Below, piece by piece: positions 1 through 8,930 of a DNA stretch of 64,000 nucleotides. Both the position numbers and the translations under genes were made by a program. The stretch is from CAYZWU01 sp964482235 (GTDB lineage: Bacteria; Planctomycetota; B15-G4; CAYZWU01), in NCBI GenBank assembly GCA_964482235.1, contig CAYZWU010000029.1:6108-70107 (forward strand), given 5' to 3'. Position 1 is the first letter of the stretch; each line of letters begins with the position of its first letter. The notes beneath the pieces were generated by a model that searched no databases, was not told the DNA's origin, and saw nothing but the letters and a program-made list of their open reading frames with translations.

Positions 1-2384
1 TCGCCCCCGGCCGGTGTGCGGATGCGGACGGCCTCGAGGTCGGCGATCGACTGCCGCTCGGCGAGAGGGTAGCGGACCTTGATGCGGATGTCGTCCCGGC
101 CGCGCTGGATCCTCACCGGCTCGGCGCCGTAGTAACCCTGCCTCAGCTGGCGGCCCACCTCGTCGAGAGTGAGGTCGAGGGTGTAGGCCAGCGGCTTCAG
201 CCTGATGCGAAGCTCCGTCTTCCCGGGCCGGTAGCTGTCCTCGATCTCGTGAACGCCCTTGAAGGAGGCGAGCCTTTCCTTGAGCTCCTCGGCCGCAGGG
301 AGGATCGTCTCGTACCGGTCGCCCAGGAGCCAGACCTCGATCGATTTCCCGGGCGGGCCATGCTCCACAGTGCCGTAGTTGAGGGAAAGCGTTCCCTCGA
401 TCGGGCCCACGGCCCGCTCCCATGCCTCGTTGATCTTCTTGAAGTAGATGCCCCTCTCCTGGGAGGGGAGAAGCTCCACGGAGATCTCGGCCTTGTGGCT
501 TCCCTTGACCGGCACGTAGCCCGACTGGCTTCCGACAACGGTGTAGATGTTCTGCACGAGCGGCTTGCCCGATACCGTTTCCATCGTGGCCGCCACCTGG
601 TCGAGGCCATGCTCGATCCTCTTCACAGCCGCGGCGGTGACGTAGGCCGGGGTTCCGTCCGGGAACTCGAGCGTGACGATGAGCATGTCGTTGTCCGCGT
701 CGGGAAACATCTCGTACTTGATGAAGCCGCCGGACCAGAGACCCGACACGATCATGAGGACGGCGATGGACGAGGCCAGCGCCGGGTAGCGCCACTGGAT
801 GACGAAACGCGCGGCAGGAGCATAGATCCGCTCCACGAACCGCTCTTCCAGGTTTTCCATTCCTTCCCGGAACTGGATCAGCCACCGCCTGATGGCCGAG
901 ATCTTCTTTTTCGGGAGACCGGGTTCGGGCAGATGGTTCAGGTGGGCCGGGAGAAGAAGGAAGCACTCGATCAGGGAGACTGCCAGGGCGGCCACCACGG
1001 CCATGGGGAGGATGGCGATGAACTTGCCCATCACGCCGGAGATCCAGAAGAGGGGCAAGAACGCGGCGATCGATGTGGTCACCGCGGCGGTGACGGGCCA
1101 GAGAACCTCCAGGGTCCCGTCAACGGCCGCCTTGAAGGGCGACTTTCCCTTGCGGCGGTGAAGCGAGATCGACTCTCCCACGACGATCGCGTCGTCCACG
1201 ACGATCCCGAGCACCATGATCAGGCCGAAGAGGTTGATCATGTTGATCGTCTTGTCGTGGGCCGCCATGATCGCCAGGGCGCCGAAGAGGGAGACGGGAA
1301 TCCCCACGGCGACCCAGAAGCCGAGCCTCAGCCCGAGGAAGAGCCAGAGGAATCCGAAGACGAGAAGGAGACCGAGGCGGCCGTTGCGGAGCAAAAGGTC
1401 GATGCGGTCCTGGATCCAGAGCGAGGTGTCGCCCCACTTGGTGAGGGAGACTCCCGGCGGCAGGGTGGCGTTCTTTTTCTCCATGTAGCCGTTCACGTTC
1501 TTCGATATCGTGATGGCATCCTCTTCCGGGGTCTTGAAAACGGTGATGAGCACGGCCCGGTCGCCGTTGAGGAATCCCGAGACTGGTTCCTCCTCGAATC
1601 CGTCCCGGATCTCTGCCACGCGGTCGAGGTTGATCACCGTTCCGTCGGGCCGAGTGAGCACCACCAGGTCGGCGAACTCCCCGCCGGTGTAGCGCCGCCC
1701 CATGGCGCGGATCTTGAACTCCTCGCCCTGGGTGCGCACGAAGCCGCCCGGCAGGTTCAGGCACTCCCGGCGGACCTTGTCCGCCACCTGGGCGAAGGTG
1801 AGCCCGTACTCGCGGAGCCGCTCCTCCGAGACCTCGATGGAGATCTCGTAGTCCGGGATGCCGCTGATCGAGACCTGGGAGATGGTGGGGATGCGGAGCA
1901 GGTCGTCCTTCACCTCCTCGGCTTTCTCCTTGAGCTGCTTTTCGGGGATCTCGCCGCTGAGGCAGATCCGGCAGACCGGCATCCTGTACGTCATGAGGGA
2001 GACGACGGGCTTCTCCGCGTCGGTGGGGAAGGTGGGGACCGCGTTGATCTGGGCGCGGACGTCGTCCATCACCTTCTGCTCGTCCGCGCCGTCCTTCACC
2101 TCCACGAAGCCGAAGCCCACTCCCTCCATGGCGGTGGCGTGGAACTTCTTGACGCCCTCGACCCCTTCCACCGCCTCCTCGAAGCGCTGGCAGATCCCCT
2201 CCTCGATCTCGGCCGGCGTGGCGCCGGGATAGATCATATTGATCTCGACGAAGTCGACGGAGAAGTTGGGGAAGAACTCGCGGTTCATCGTGGAGGCGCC
2301 GTAGAGCCCGCTCACCAGGATGATGGCCATCAGCAGGTTGGCGAAGATGTTGTTCCGCGCCATGAGCTGGATGATATTCTTCAT
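1..2384 (-). CDS. RND-family efflux permease (AcrB/HAE-type), 3' end cut off
   Basis: Inner-membrane proton-driven efflux pump subunit of the resistance-nodulation-division family. The minus strand is open from an ATG at 2384 to the window edge (about 794 codons; a whole protein is normally 1000-1050). An N-terminal segment MKNIIQLMARNNIFANLLMA is followed by periplasmic porter-domain sequence. A hydrophobic block then carries VLGIVVDDAIVVGE, the family's proton-relay TM4 motif with its Asp pair, followed by the first TM bundle and the second periplasmic loop. The start overlaps the stop of the upstream adaptor gene by four bases (ATGA), so the two are translationally coupled. Substrate cannot be told from sequence. 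No outer-membrane factor is seen here. On the plus strand a long antisense reading frame mirrors this gene and was ignored. Confidence 0.93.
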   Translation of the reverse strand, partial: MKNIIQLMARNNIFANLLMAIILVSGLYGASTMNREFFPNFSVDFVEINMIYPGATPAEIEEGICQRFEEAVEGVEGVKKFHATAMEGVGFGFVEVKDGADEQKVMDDVRAQINAVPTFPTDAEKPVVSLMTYRMPVCRICLSGEIPEKQLKEKAEEVKDDLLRIPTISQVSISGIPDYEISIEVSEERLREYGLTFAQVADKVRRECLNLPGGFVRTQGEEFKIRAMGRRYTGGEFADLVVLTRPDGTVINLDRVAEIRDGFEEEPVSGFLNGDRAVLITVFKTPEEDAITISKNVNGYMEKKNATLPPGVSLTKWGDTSLWIQDRIDLLLRNGRLGLLLVFGFLWLFLGLRLGFWVAVGIPVSLFGALAIMAAHDKTINMINLFGLIMVLGIVVDDAIVVGESISLHRRKGKSPFKAAVDGTLEVLWPVTAAVTTSIAAFLPLFWISGVMGKFIAILPMAVVAALAVSLIECFLLLPAHLNHLPEPGLPKKKISAIRRWLIQFREGMENLEERFVERIYAPAARFVIQWRYPALASSIAVLMIVSGLWSGGFIKYEMFPDADNDMLIVTLEFPDGTPAYVTAAAVKRIEHGLDQVAATMETVSGKPLVQNIYTVVGSQSGYVPVKGSHKAEISVELLPSQERGIYFKKINEAWERAVGPIEGTLSLNYGTVEHGPPGKSIEVWLLGDRYETILPAAEELKERLASFKGVHEIEDSYRPGKTELRIRLKPLAYTLDLTLDEVGRQLRQGYYGAEPVRIQRGRDDIRIKVRYPLAERQSIADLEAVRIRTPAGG

Positions 2385-3757
2385 GAGCCCTGCTCCGCCG
2401 GCTCCGCTGAAGGATCATCCCCGATGCCGCTCTTCCCGGAAGGATCCTCGCCGGGCAGCGTCACCTTGAGGAGGATTCCCTCGGTCGGCGTTTCGAGCCT
2501 CGTGGTGATCACGATGTCGTTCTCCTCGAAATCACCGCGGATGAAGAAATAATCTCTCATCTTGTGGACGACCTCCACCGGCTGGGTCCTCAGGCGGTCG
2601 TTCCTGGCCAGGTGGACGGTCTTCTCGTGGCTCACGGCCACTGCCGGGACGGCATAGACGTCATGGGCCGTCCTTCCCGGTATCTCGATGCAGCAGAACA
2701 TCCCCTCGGCCAGGGCCGGACCGTTTCCGGACAGGTTCGCGACCTCGGCCACAACGGTTGTCGTTGCCGTTTGGGCGCTGAAGCGTTCCACCCGGACGAG
2801 CCTGCCCGTCCAGGAGAATGCCTCGGGATTGTCGAGCCAGGTGATCCGGACTTCCATGTCGCCGGGGAGAGGCGCGAACCAGTTCTTCATCTCCGTTCCG
2901 GAGCCGTCCGGAACCGATGGATCGGCCTTGCTGAAGGGGAACCAGAGACTCATCTCGCGGCTGTCGAGGGAGACGGGGACTTCCATCACAGCGTCGTCCA
3001 CGATGGTGAGGATCGTCTGACCGGGAGAGACGACCTGGTTCTTCTCGAGGCTGACAGTTTCCAGCCGGGCGGTGAAGGGCGCCTTCACCTCGGAGCGCTC
3101 GAGGTCGAGATCGGCCGCATCGCGCGCCACCTCGGCCGCCTTGATCGCGGCCCCGGTCTCCTGGATCTGGACCGGATAGAGGACCAGGGCGTTCTCCAGG
3201 GCGGTCACCTGGTCCTGGGCCTGGATGAAAGCCTTCTCGGCGAGCTCCACGCCGGACAGGGAGCCCACGGCGTCCTTCTCGAAAAGGTTCTTGATCCGCT
3301 CGTACTCAGATTTCGCCAGGGCGCAGGTGCGGCGGCTGAGCTCGAGGCGGCGGTTGTCGTTCTCCTGCTGGCGTGTGATCCTCTCGATCTGGGCGACGAG
3401 CCTTTCGATGTCGGCCTCGGCCTGGGCACGGCGGAGAGAGTAGGTGCGATGGTCCACCTTGAAGAGGGTTTCACCCTCGGGGATCACCTCGCCGGCCTCG
3501 AGCCGGGGATGGATCCAGGTCACGAGACCGGCCAGCTCGGAGCTGATCGCCACGCGCGTCCGCGACCGGGCCGTTCCGTATCCCTTCAGGGTGACCGTGA
3601 GGTCGTCGGCTTTCAGGCGGAAACCCTGGACCGGATAGACCAGTTCCTTCGTGTCGGCCGCATCGGGCGGCTTCTTCATCGATGAGAGGGCCTGGTATCC
3701 CGCTATGCCGAGAGCAATGAGGAGTAGGCCCACAACCAGTCGTGCAATGGTCAGCAT
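2381..3757 (-). CDS. RND efflux periplasmic adaptor (membrane-fusion protein)
   Basis: 458-residue HlyD/AcrA-type adaptor that links an RND permease to an outer-membrane channel. One N-terminal membrane anchor (residues 3-24) is followed by a barrel-sandwich half (about 65-110), a long alpha-helical hairpin rich in Glu, Arg and Gln (about 110-215), the second lipoyl half with KAPFTARLETVSLEKNQVVSPGQ, and beta-barrel and membrane-proximal domains. The ATG at 3757 has GGAGG about six bases upstream. It overlaps the permease by ATGA, so the two form one operon. No Cys lipobox follows the first helix, so it is probably anchored by the uncleaved helix. The C-terminal tail is acidic and low-complexity. 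Confidence 0.92.
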   Translation of the reverse strand: MLTIARLVVGLLLIALGIAGYQALSSMKKPPDAADTKELVYPVQGFRLKADDLTVTLKGYGTARSRTRVAISSELAGLVTWIHPRLEAGEVIPEGETLFKVDHRTYSLRRAQAEADIERLVAQIERITRQQENDNRRLELSRRTCALAKSEYERIKNLFEKDAVGSLSGVELAEKAFIQAQDQVTALENALVLYPVQIQETGAAIKAAEVARDAADLDLERSEVKAPFTARLETVSLEKNQVVSPGQTILTIVDDAVMEVPVSLDSREMSLWFPFSKADPSVPDGSGTEMKNWFAPLPGDMEVRITWLDNPEAFSWTGRLVRVERFSAQTATTTVVAEVANLSGNGPALAEGMFCCIEIPGRTAHDVYAVPAVAVSHEKTVHLARNDRLRTQPVEVVHKMRDYFFIRGDFEENDIVITTRLETPTEGILLKVTLPGEDPSGKSGIGDDPSAEPAEQGS

Positions 3758-3989
3758 CCGATCCTCCGGACTCGCGTGACGCCGGCCTGGAGCCGGCTGG
3801 ACAGACCCACAAAATACTCCTGCTCCGGCCGGGCATGAAGCGTTTTTTTTTCAGGACTATCCCGCCTGGAACAAAAAAAATAGAATGAGCGCATCTCTCC
3901 TTGAGAAGCGCTGGAATCGGCGGCAAACCTGCGGGTGCCGTCGGCGCCGGATGACACGAGAAGGATCTCCCTGACGGGAGAAAGATGAT
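3758..3989. other. Divergent intergenic region between efflux operon and metallopeptidase gene
   Basis: 232 bp between two divergent genes, so promoters for both should lie here. Two A/T runs (3843-3850 and 3872-3880) stand out against GC-rich surroundings. I see no convincing -35/-10 pair and no operator-like inverted repeat. A purine-rich Shine-Dalgarno stretch (GGGAGAAAG, near 3975-3984) serves the plus-strand gene. Confidence 0.4.
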
Positions 3990-5519
3990 TTGGAGCCGTC
4001 GATGCGAGTGAATCGACTCAACTTCGAGACACGATCCATCCCAACCGGGATCGCGCTGCTATTGTGTCTTTCGGCCCTGCTCGCCGTCCTTTCCATCGAC
4101 TCCCGGGCGATGGCGGGCGACGGGGCTGTCGGGAGCCTCGTGACGGAACCGCCCGCCGAGCTCGTCGAGAAGCTCGGCCTCGATCCCTTTTACAGGAAGC
4201 ACGCGAGCGCCGGCGGGTTGCCCGTGCTCTCCTCGGAGAAGGTGTCGGATTTCGCCCTGATCGAGGCGGTTTATCTCATCAACGCCATGCTGGATGGCCG
4301 GGACGATATCCGGAAGGCGCTCATCGACAACAGGACGCGGTTCGTGGTCATGGCCGCGAGCGAGCTCACCACCATGGTGCCGGAGCACAGCAAGCTGGAG
4401 CCGGGCAGGTTCTGGGACCGCCGTGCCCGCGGGCTGGGCGCCACGCCCCACTGTCCCGTGGTGAGCTGCGGCGAGGAGAACCTCCTCTGCTATCCCGGCG
4501 ACCACTACTGGCAGGAGAACATCCTCATCCACGAATTCGCCCACACCATCCACCACATGGGGCTCAACTCGATCGGCCCAGAGTTCGACAAGAGCCTGAA
4601 GAGGCTCCATCTCAGCGCCAGGAAGAAGGGGCTCTGGAAGGGGACGTACGCCATCACCAACAGGGCCGAGTACTGGGCCGAGGGTGTCCAGTCGTGGTTC
4701 GGGACGAACCGGCAGAACGACCATGATCACAACCATGTCGACACCCGCGAGGAGCTGAAGAGGTACGATCCCGACCTGGCCGCCCTGATCGCGACCGTGT
4801 TCGGCGACGGGGAATGGCGCTACACGCGGCCGTCGGAGCGGAAGGTGCAGGCTCACCTGAAAGGCTATGATCCCGGGAAGGCGCCGACCTTCGCCTGGCC
4901 GCCCGAGCTGCTGGAATGGTACAGGAAATACCAGGAGCAGCAGAAGAAGAAGGACCCGGACCTGGAGAAGCTGGTCGGCTGGATGACGGGATCGTTCAGC
5001 AGCGAGAAGCAGGCCGGGGAGGATCCGGAGTTCTTCGACATCCGTCTCGAGATGGCGCTGATCTGGCCGGAGCGCGACGACGGGTTCTGGCTCTACGTGG
5101 AGCAGGCCGTGGCAACCAACCTCGACAAGCCGTACCGGCAGCGCGTCTACCGCGTCACGCGGATCGACGGGGAGACCTTCGAGAGCGCCGTGTTCGAGCT
5201 GCCCGATCCGTTGCAGTATGCCGGCGAATGGAAGAAGTCGTATCCCCTCGACGGGCTCACGCCCGACGGCCTCGTCAAGAGGGAGGGGGCCTCCATCTTC
5301 CTGAAGAAGAGCGCTCCCGGGAAGTTCGAGGGCAGCACCGATGGAAAGAAGTGCAAGAGTTCCTTCCGCGGCGCCGCCTACGCCACGTCCGAGGTCGTGA
5401 TCACAGCGGAATCGATCTACAGCTGGGATCGCGGCTACAGCCGCGACGACGAGCAGGTATGGGGAGCCGTGAAAGGGGGATACCTGTTCCGCAGGAAAGG
5501 GACGACTCGGCAGGAATGA
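3990..5519 (+). CDS. Secreted zinc metallopeptidase-like domain fused to a CpeT/CpcT-like domain
   Basis: 509 residues from a TTG with a good ribosome site; an ATG at 4002 is an alternative. A signal peptide or anchor occupies about residues 17-42. The first half carries HEFAH at 181-185 (HExxH zinc motif) and a downstream NRAEYWAE with E227 as the likely third ligand, the arrangement of gluzincins such as the anthrax-lethal-factor-like group. From about residue 327 (LEKLVGWMTGSFSSEKQA) to the end it matches the CpeT/CpcT family: FDIRLEMALIWPERDDGFWLYVEQA, YRQRVYRV and a C-terminal WDRGYSRDDEQVWGA. CpeT proteins are known as phycobilin lyases in cyanobacteria, but the family is wider. Nothing here suggests phycobilisomes, so the C-terminal half is more likely a lipocalin-like ligand-binding barrel (inference). 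The stop overlaps the next start by ATGA. Confidence 0.8.
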   Translation: MEPSMRVNRLNFETRSIPTGIALLLCLSALLAVLSIDSRAMAGDGAVGSLVTEPPAELVEKLGLDPFYRKHASAGGLPVLSSEKVSDFALIEAVYLINAMLDGRDDIRKALIDNRTRFVVMAASELTTMVPEHSKLEPGRFWDRRARGLGATPHCPVVSCGEENLLCYPGDHYWQENILIHEFAHTIHHMGLNSIGPEFDKSLKRLHLSARKKGLWKGTYAITNRAEYWAEGVQSWFGTNRQNDHDHNHVDTREELKRYDPDLAALIATVFGDGEWRYTRPSERKVQAHLKGYDPGKAPTFAWPPELLEWYRKYQEQQKKKDPDLEKLVGWMTGSFSSEKQAGEDPEFFDIRLEMALIWPERDDGFWLYVEQAVATNLDKPYRQRVYRVTRIDGETFESAVFELPDPLQYAGEWKKSYPLDGLTPDGLVKREGASIFLKKSAPGKFEGSTDGKKCKSSFRGAAYATSEVVITAESIYSWDRGYSRDDEQVWGAVKGGYLFRRKGTTRQE

Positions 5520-6394
5520 TTGATTTCATGAAACGAATTGCCGCCATGCCACGCTTTTCCCGCGGGAGGGTCGGCCTCAGGATCACGGGAAACTCCAGGC
5601 TCTTCTTCCGGTTTCTCCACTGGCGGTACCGGACGGGTGTGACGAGGCGCCTGGGTCCCTTCTTCAGCCAGAATCACGACCTCGTGCAGATGGACATCAC
5701 CTACGACTGCAACCTGAAGTGCCGATCCTGCGGCCGGCAGTGCGATCAGGCCCCGTCGACGGAACGCATCTCCCTTCAGCAGATCGACAGGTTTCTCGAG
5801 CAGAGCAGGGAGCGGAACAGGCAGTACATCGGATTCCGGGTGATGGGCGGGGAGCCCACGCTGCATCCCGATCTGATCGAGATCCTGGAACGGCTGCTGG
5901 AGTACAGGAAGGTCTCGCCGGGGACGGCCGTCCGCCTCGAGACGAACGGTTTCGGGGAGGAGACGAAGAAGGTGCTGAGCCGTCTTCCCGAGGGGGTCCT
6001 GGTTCTCGACACGGGCAAGAAGTCGAGAAAGCAGGGACAGTTCAGGAGGATCAACCTGGCACCCGTCGACCTGGACGAGTGCCGCCCCTATTCCTTTCTG
6101 AACGCCTGCCGCAACAAGCACTACTGCGGCTTCGGATTCACCCCCTACGGTTTCTATCCCTGCGGCACGGCGGGTGCGATCGACAGGGTCTTCGGTTTCG
6201 ACGTGGGGCGAAAGGAGCTGCCCGATCACTGCGACGAGATGATCGAGGCGACGGAGAAGCTGTGCGCCTACTGCGGCTTCTTCTGGGAGAAGCTGGGTTT
6301 GAAGGTGAGCACGCCCGAGACCGTCTCGAGCAGCTGGCACGATGCCCTAGAGCGCTACAGGGAGAAACGGCCTCCGCTTTCCCTGTACCGGTGA
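5516..6394 (+). CDS. Radical SAM protein
   Basis: 292 residues from the ATG overlapping the previous stop. YDCNLKCRSC (C65, C69, C72) is the CX3CX2C cluster motif that binds the 4Fe-4S/SAM cofactor; GGEPTLHP is the usual GGEP SAM-binding motif. The C-terminal part has further cysteines (HYCGFGFTPYGFYPCGT and LCAYCGFF), suggesting an auxiliary cluster like a short SPASM or twitch domain. A basic N-terminal segment of about 50 residues precedes the TIM barrel. Coupling to the metallopeptidase-CpeT gene suggests a joint role, perhaps peptide modification and cleavage, but no precursor peptide gene was found next to it. An open frame runs upstream of 5516 inside the previous gene and is not used. 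Confidence 0.85.
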   Translation: MIDFMKRIAAMPRFSRGRVGLRITGNSRLFFRFLHWRYRTGVTRRLGPFFSQNHDLVQMDITYDCNLKCRSCGRQCDQAPSTERISLQQIDRFLEQSRERNRQYIGFRVMGGEPTLHPDLIEILERLLEYRKVSPGTAVRLETNGFGEETKKVLSRLPEGVLVLDTGKKSRKQGQFRRINLAPVDLDECRPYSFLNACRNKHYCGFGFTPYGFYPCGTAGAIDRVFGFDVGRKELPDHCDEMIEATEKLCAYCGFFWEKLGLKVSTPETVSSSWHDALERYREKRPPLSLYR

Positions 6395-6451
6395 TTCGCG
6401 AAGAGATGCCTGGGGATCGGCTATCTCATCACCCGAGAAAACGGAGGATCG

Positions 6452-7333
6452 ATGGACAGCGCCCTGCTGCGGATCGGAACGTGCAGCTGGAAGTACGACT
6501 CCTGGATCGGCCTGGTCTACTCGCCGGAGGCGAAGAAGAACTACCTCGAGGAGTACGCCCAACGCTACTCGACGGTGGAGGTCGACCAGTGGTTCTGGTC
6601 GCTCTTTCCCGGCAGCGCTCCCGTTCTTCCCAGGGACCGCGTGGTGGACGGGTACGCCGCGTCGGTGCCCGACGATTTCACCTTCTCCGTCAAGGTGCCG
6701 AACAGCGTCACGCTGACCCACCACTACAAGGGGAAGACGGGCGGAGTTCTCGTGGAGAATCCGCATTTCCTCTCGCTCCCGCTCTTCGAGAAGTTCCTCG
6801 AGAAGCTGGCTCCCCTTCACGGCAGGCTCGGGCCGGTCATGTTCCAGTTCGAGTACCTGAACAGGATGAAGATGTCGGGGCTGAAGGAGTTCTGCGACAG
6901 GTTCGGGGCGTTCGTCGCGTCGTGCCCGCCGGGCTTCACCTACGCCGTCGAGACGCGGAATCCGAACTTCCTGAACAAGAGTTATTTCGAGTTCCTCTCC
7001 TCCCTCGGGCTCGGCCACGTCTTCCTGCAGGGCTACTACATGCCGCCCGTGATCGAGATCTTCGATCGTTTTCGCTCCCTGGTCGAGAAGACGACGGTGA
7101 TCAGGTTGCACGGCCCGGACAGAAAGGAGATCGAGGCGAAAACGAAGAAGCGATGGGACGAGATCGTCGATCCCCGCGACGAGGAGATCGGCGACGTGGC
7201 TGGCATGGTCCGGTATTTCATGGGCAGGCAGGTGCCGGTCTACGTGAACGTGAACAACCACTACGAGGGATCGGCGCCGAAGACGATCGACAGGCTCATC
7301 GAGAAGATCGGTTCGGTTCCGCCGTCGCAATGA
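6452..7333 (+). CDS. DUF72 (YecE-like) TIM-barrel protein
   Basis: 293 residues. The start LRIGTCSWKYDSWIGLVYSP and the later PVYVNVNNHYEGSAP are hallmarks of the DUF72/YecE family. Members have a TIM-barrel fold and an unknown reaction. Family length is usually 230-300, so this one is complete. The ATG is preceded by GGAGG with five bases spacing. It follows the radical SAM gene by 57 bases on the same strand, so it is probably in the same transcript. No membrane segment or signal peptide is seen. Confidence 0.88.
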   Translation: MDSALLRIGTCSWKYDSWIGLVYSPEAKKNYLEEYAQRYSTVEVDQWFWSLFPGSAPVLPRDRVVDGYAASVPDDFTFSVKVPNSVTLTHHYKGKTGGVLVENPHFLSLPLFEKFLEKLAPLHGRLGPVMFQFEYLNRMKMSGLKEFCDRFGAFVASCPPGFTYAVETRNPNFLNKSYFEFLSSLGLGHVFLQGYYMPPVIEIFDRFRSLVEKTTVIRLHGPDRKEIEAKTKKRWDEIVDPRDEEIGDVAGMVRYFMGRQVPVYVNVNNHYEGSAPKTIDRLIEKIGSVPPSQ

Positions 7334-7413
7334 TCTCCTTTTTGATAGAATGAAGCCTGCCGGTTATCGCTTCCCGCGAGCAGATTCGAGTTATCCGTGC
7401 CAGAGGAGTCAAC

Positions 7414-8913
7414 ATGGATCGACGCGATTTCCTGACAACCCTGATGGGCGGCGCCTGCGCCGTTCTCGCTTCCCGGCGGCTTCCGGCGATTCAGGAAAAG
7501 AAGAAGCCCAACGTGATCGTCATCCTCGTCGATGACATGGGGTTTTCCGATCTGGGCTGCTACGGCGGCGAGATCGAGACGCCGAACCTCGACAGGCTCG
7601 CCGCCGGCGGGATGCGGTTCACCCAGTTCTACAACACGGCCAAGTGCACGCCCACGCGCGCCTCCCTGCTGACGGGGTGCTATCATCGCGAGGTGGGGGA
7701 GAGCAAGCTGCAGAACTGCATCACCCTTCCCGAGGCCCTGAAAACGGCAGGGTACACGACCCTGATGACCGGCAAGTGGCATCTCGATTCGACGCCGGTC
7801 AAGCGCGGCTTCGACCGCTACTTCGGACACCTCAGCGGGGCGACCAACTACTTTCTCGGCGACGAGACGTTCCTGCTCGATGAGGAGAAGTTCGAGGTCC
7901 CCGGCGAGGGCTTCTACACGACCGACGCGTTCACCGATTATGCCATGGAGTTCATCGAGGAGGCTGTGCCGAAGAAAAAGCCGTTCTTCCTCTACCTCTC
8001 CTACAATGCGCCGCACTACCCGCTGCAGGCCCTGCCCGAGGATATCGAGAAGTATCGCGGGAAGTACATGAAGGGGTGGGATCTTCTCAGAGAGGAGCGG
8101 TACAAGCGGCAGCTCGACATGGGGCTCATCAAGCCCGAGTGGCGGCTCGTACCGAGGGACAAGGGCGTCCGGGCGTGGGATAGACTGCCGGAGAAGATGA
8201 AGGCGACGGAAGACCTCACCATGGCGGTCTATGCCGCCATGGTCGACAGGATCGACCAGAACATCGGTCGGCTCACGGCCAAGCTGTCCCGGCTCGGTGT
8301 TGCAGACGATACGCTCCTGCTTTTCCTGAGCGACAACGGCGGCTGTCCCTTCGAGCGGACGAAGACCCGCAAGATCCCGCCCGGGCCGGCGGACTCCTAC
8401 TGGACCTACAGCAGGGGGTGGGCGCAGCTGAGCAACACCCCGTTCCGGCTCTACAAGCAGAACCAGCACGAGGGCGGCATCGCCACGCCGCTCATCGCGC
8501 ACTGGCCCGGCCGGATCGAGGGCGGGGGACAAACCGACCAGCCCGGCCACACCGTGGACATCATGGCCACCCTGCTCGATCTGGCGGGGGCGTCGTACCC
8601 GGAGACGGTGAAGGGTCAGGAAATCCGTCCCCTGCGCGGTAGAAGCCTCTGCCCGGTCTTCCGCGGCGAGGAGCGTGAGCCGCACCCGGAGATCTACTTC
8701 GAGTTCAAGAAGTTCAAGGCCCTGCGCGCGGGTAGGTGGAAGATCTCCTGGCAGCATGGACCGTGGGAGCTCTACGACATGGACGCCGACCGGACGGAGA
8801 TGAACAACCTGGCGGAGGAGATGCCGGATAAGGTCAAGGAGTTGGCCAGGCGCTACGAGGCGTGGCGCCTGGAGCTCGGCGGGACGAGCGCGGGTCCCGG
8901 CAGGAAGAAGTGA
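7414..8913 (+). CDS. Sulfatase (arylsulfatase family S1) with active-site Cys
   Basis: 499 residues. The N-terminus MDRRDFLTTLMGGACAVLAS has an RRDFL element followed by a hydrophobic stretch, consistent with Tat or Sec export. NVIVILVDDMGFSDLGCYGG holds the metal-binding Asp pair. KCTPTRASLLTG contains the C-x-P-x-R signature in which C78 would be converted to formylglycine; that maturation enzyme is not encoded in the window. LSDNGG is the second metal-binding motif. It should hydrolyse a sulfate ester, possibly on a polysaccharide. GAGGAG lies upstream of the ATG. It is followed after 17 bases by a second, divergent sulfatase. Confidence 0.93.
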   Translation: MDRRDFLTTLMGGACAVLASRRLPAIQEKKKPNVIVILVDDMGFSDLGCYGGEIETPNLDRLAAGGMRFTQFYNTAKCTPTRASLLTGCYHREVGESKLQNCITLPEALKTAGYTTLMTGKWHLDSTPVKRGFDRYFGHLSGATNYFLGDETFLLDEEKFEVPGEGFYTTDAFTDYAMEFIEEAVPKKKPFFLYLSYNAPHYPLQALPEDIEKYRGKYMKGWDLLREERYKRQLDMGLIKPEWRLVPRDKGVRAWDRLPEKMKATEDLTMAVYAAMVDRIDQNIGRLTAKLSRLGVADDTLLLFLSDNGGCPFERTKTRKIPPGPADSYWTYSRGWAQLSNTPFRLYKQNQHEGGIATPLIAHWPGRIEGGGQTDQPGHTVDIMATLLDLAGASYPETVKGQEIRPLRGRSLCPVFRGEEREPHPEIYFEFKKFKALRAGRWKISWQHGPWELYDMDADRTEMNNLAEEMPDKVKELARRYEAWRLELGGTSAGPGRKK

Positions 8914-8930
8914 CCCTTCCGGAGGGATGG

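Noticed and set aside
249..2552. Open frame of 767 codons on the plus strand
   Set aside because: It is antisense to the RND permease, whose motifs and coupling to the adaptor gene are clear. High GC makes long antisense frames common here.
8862..8930. Upstream extension of the second sulfatase
   Set aside because: It overlaps the end of the first sulfatase. The ATG at 8931 has GGAGGG in front and is followed by a signal sequence.
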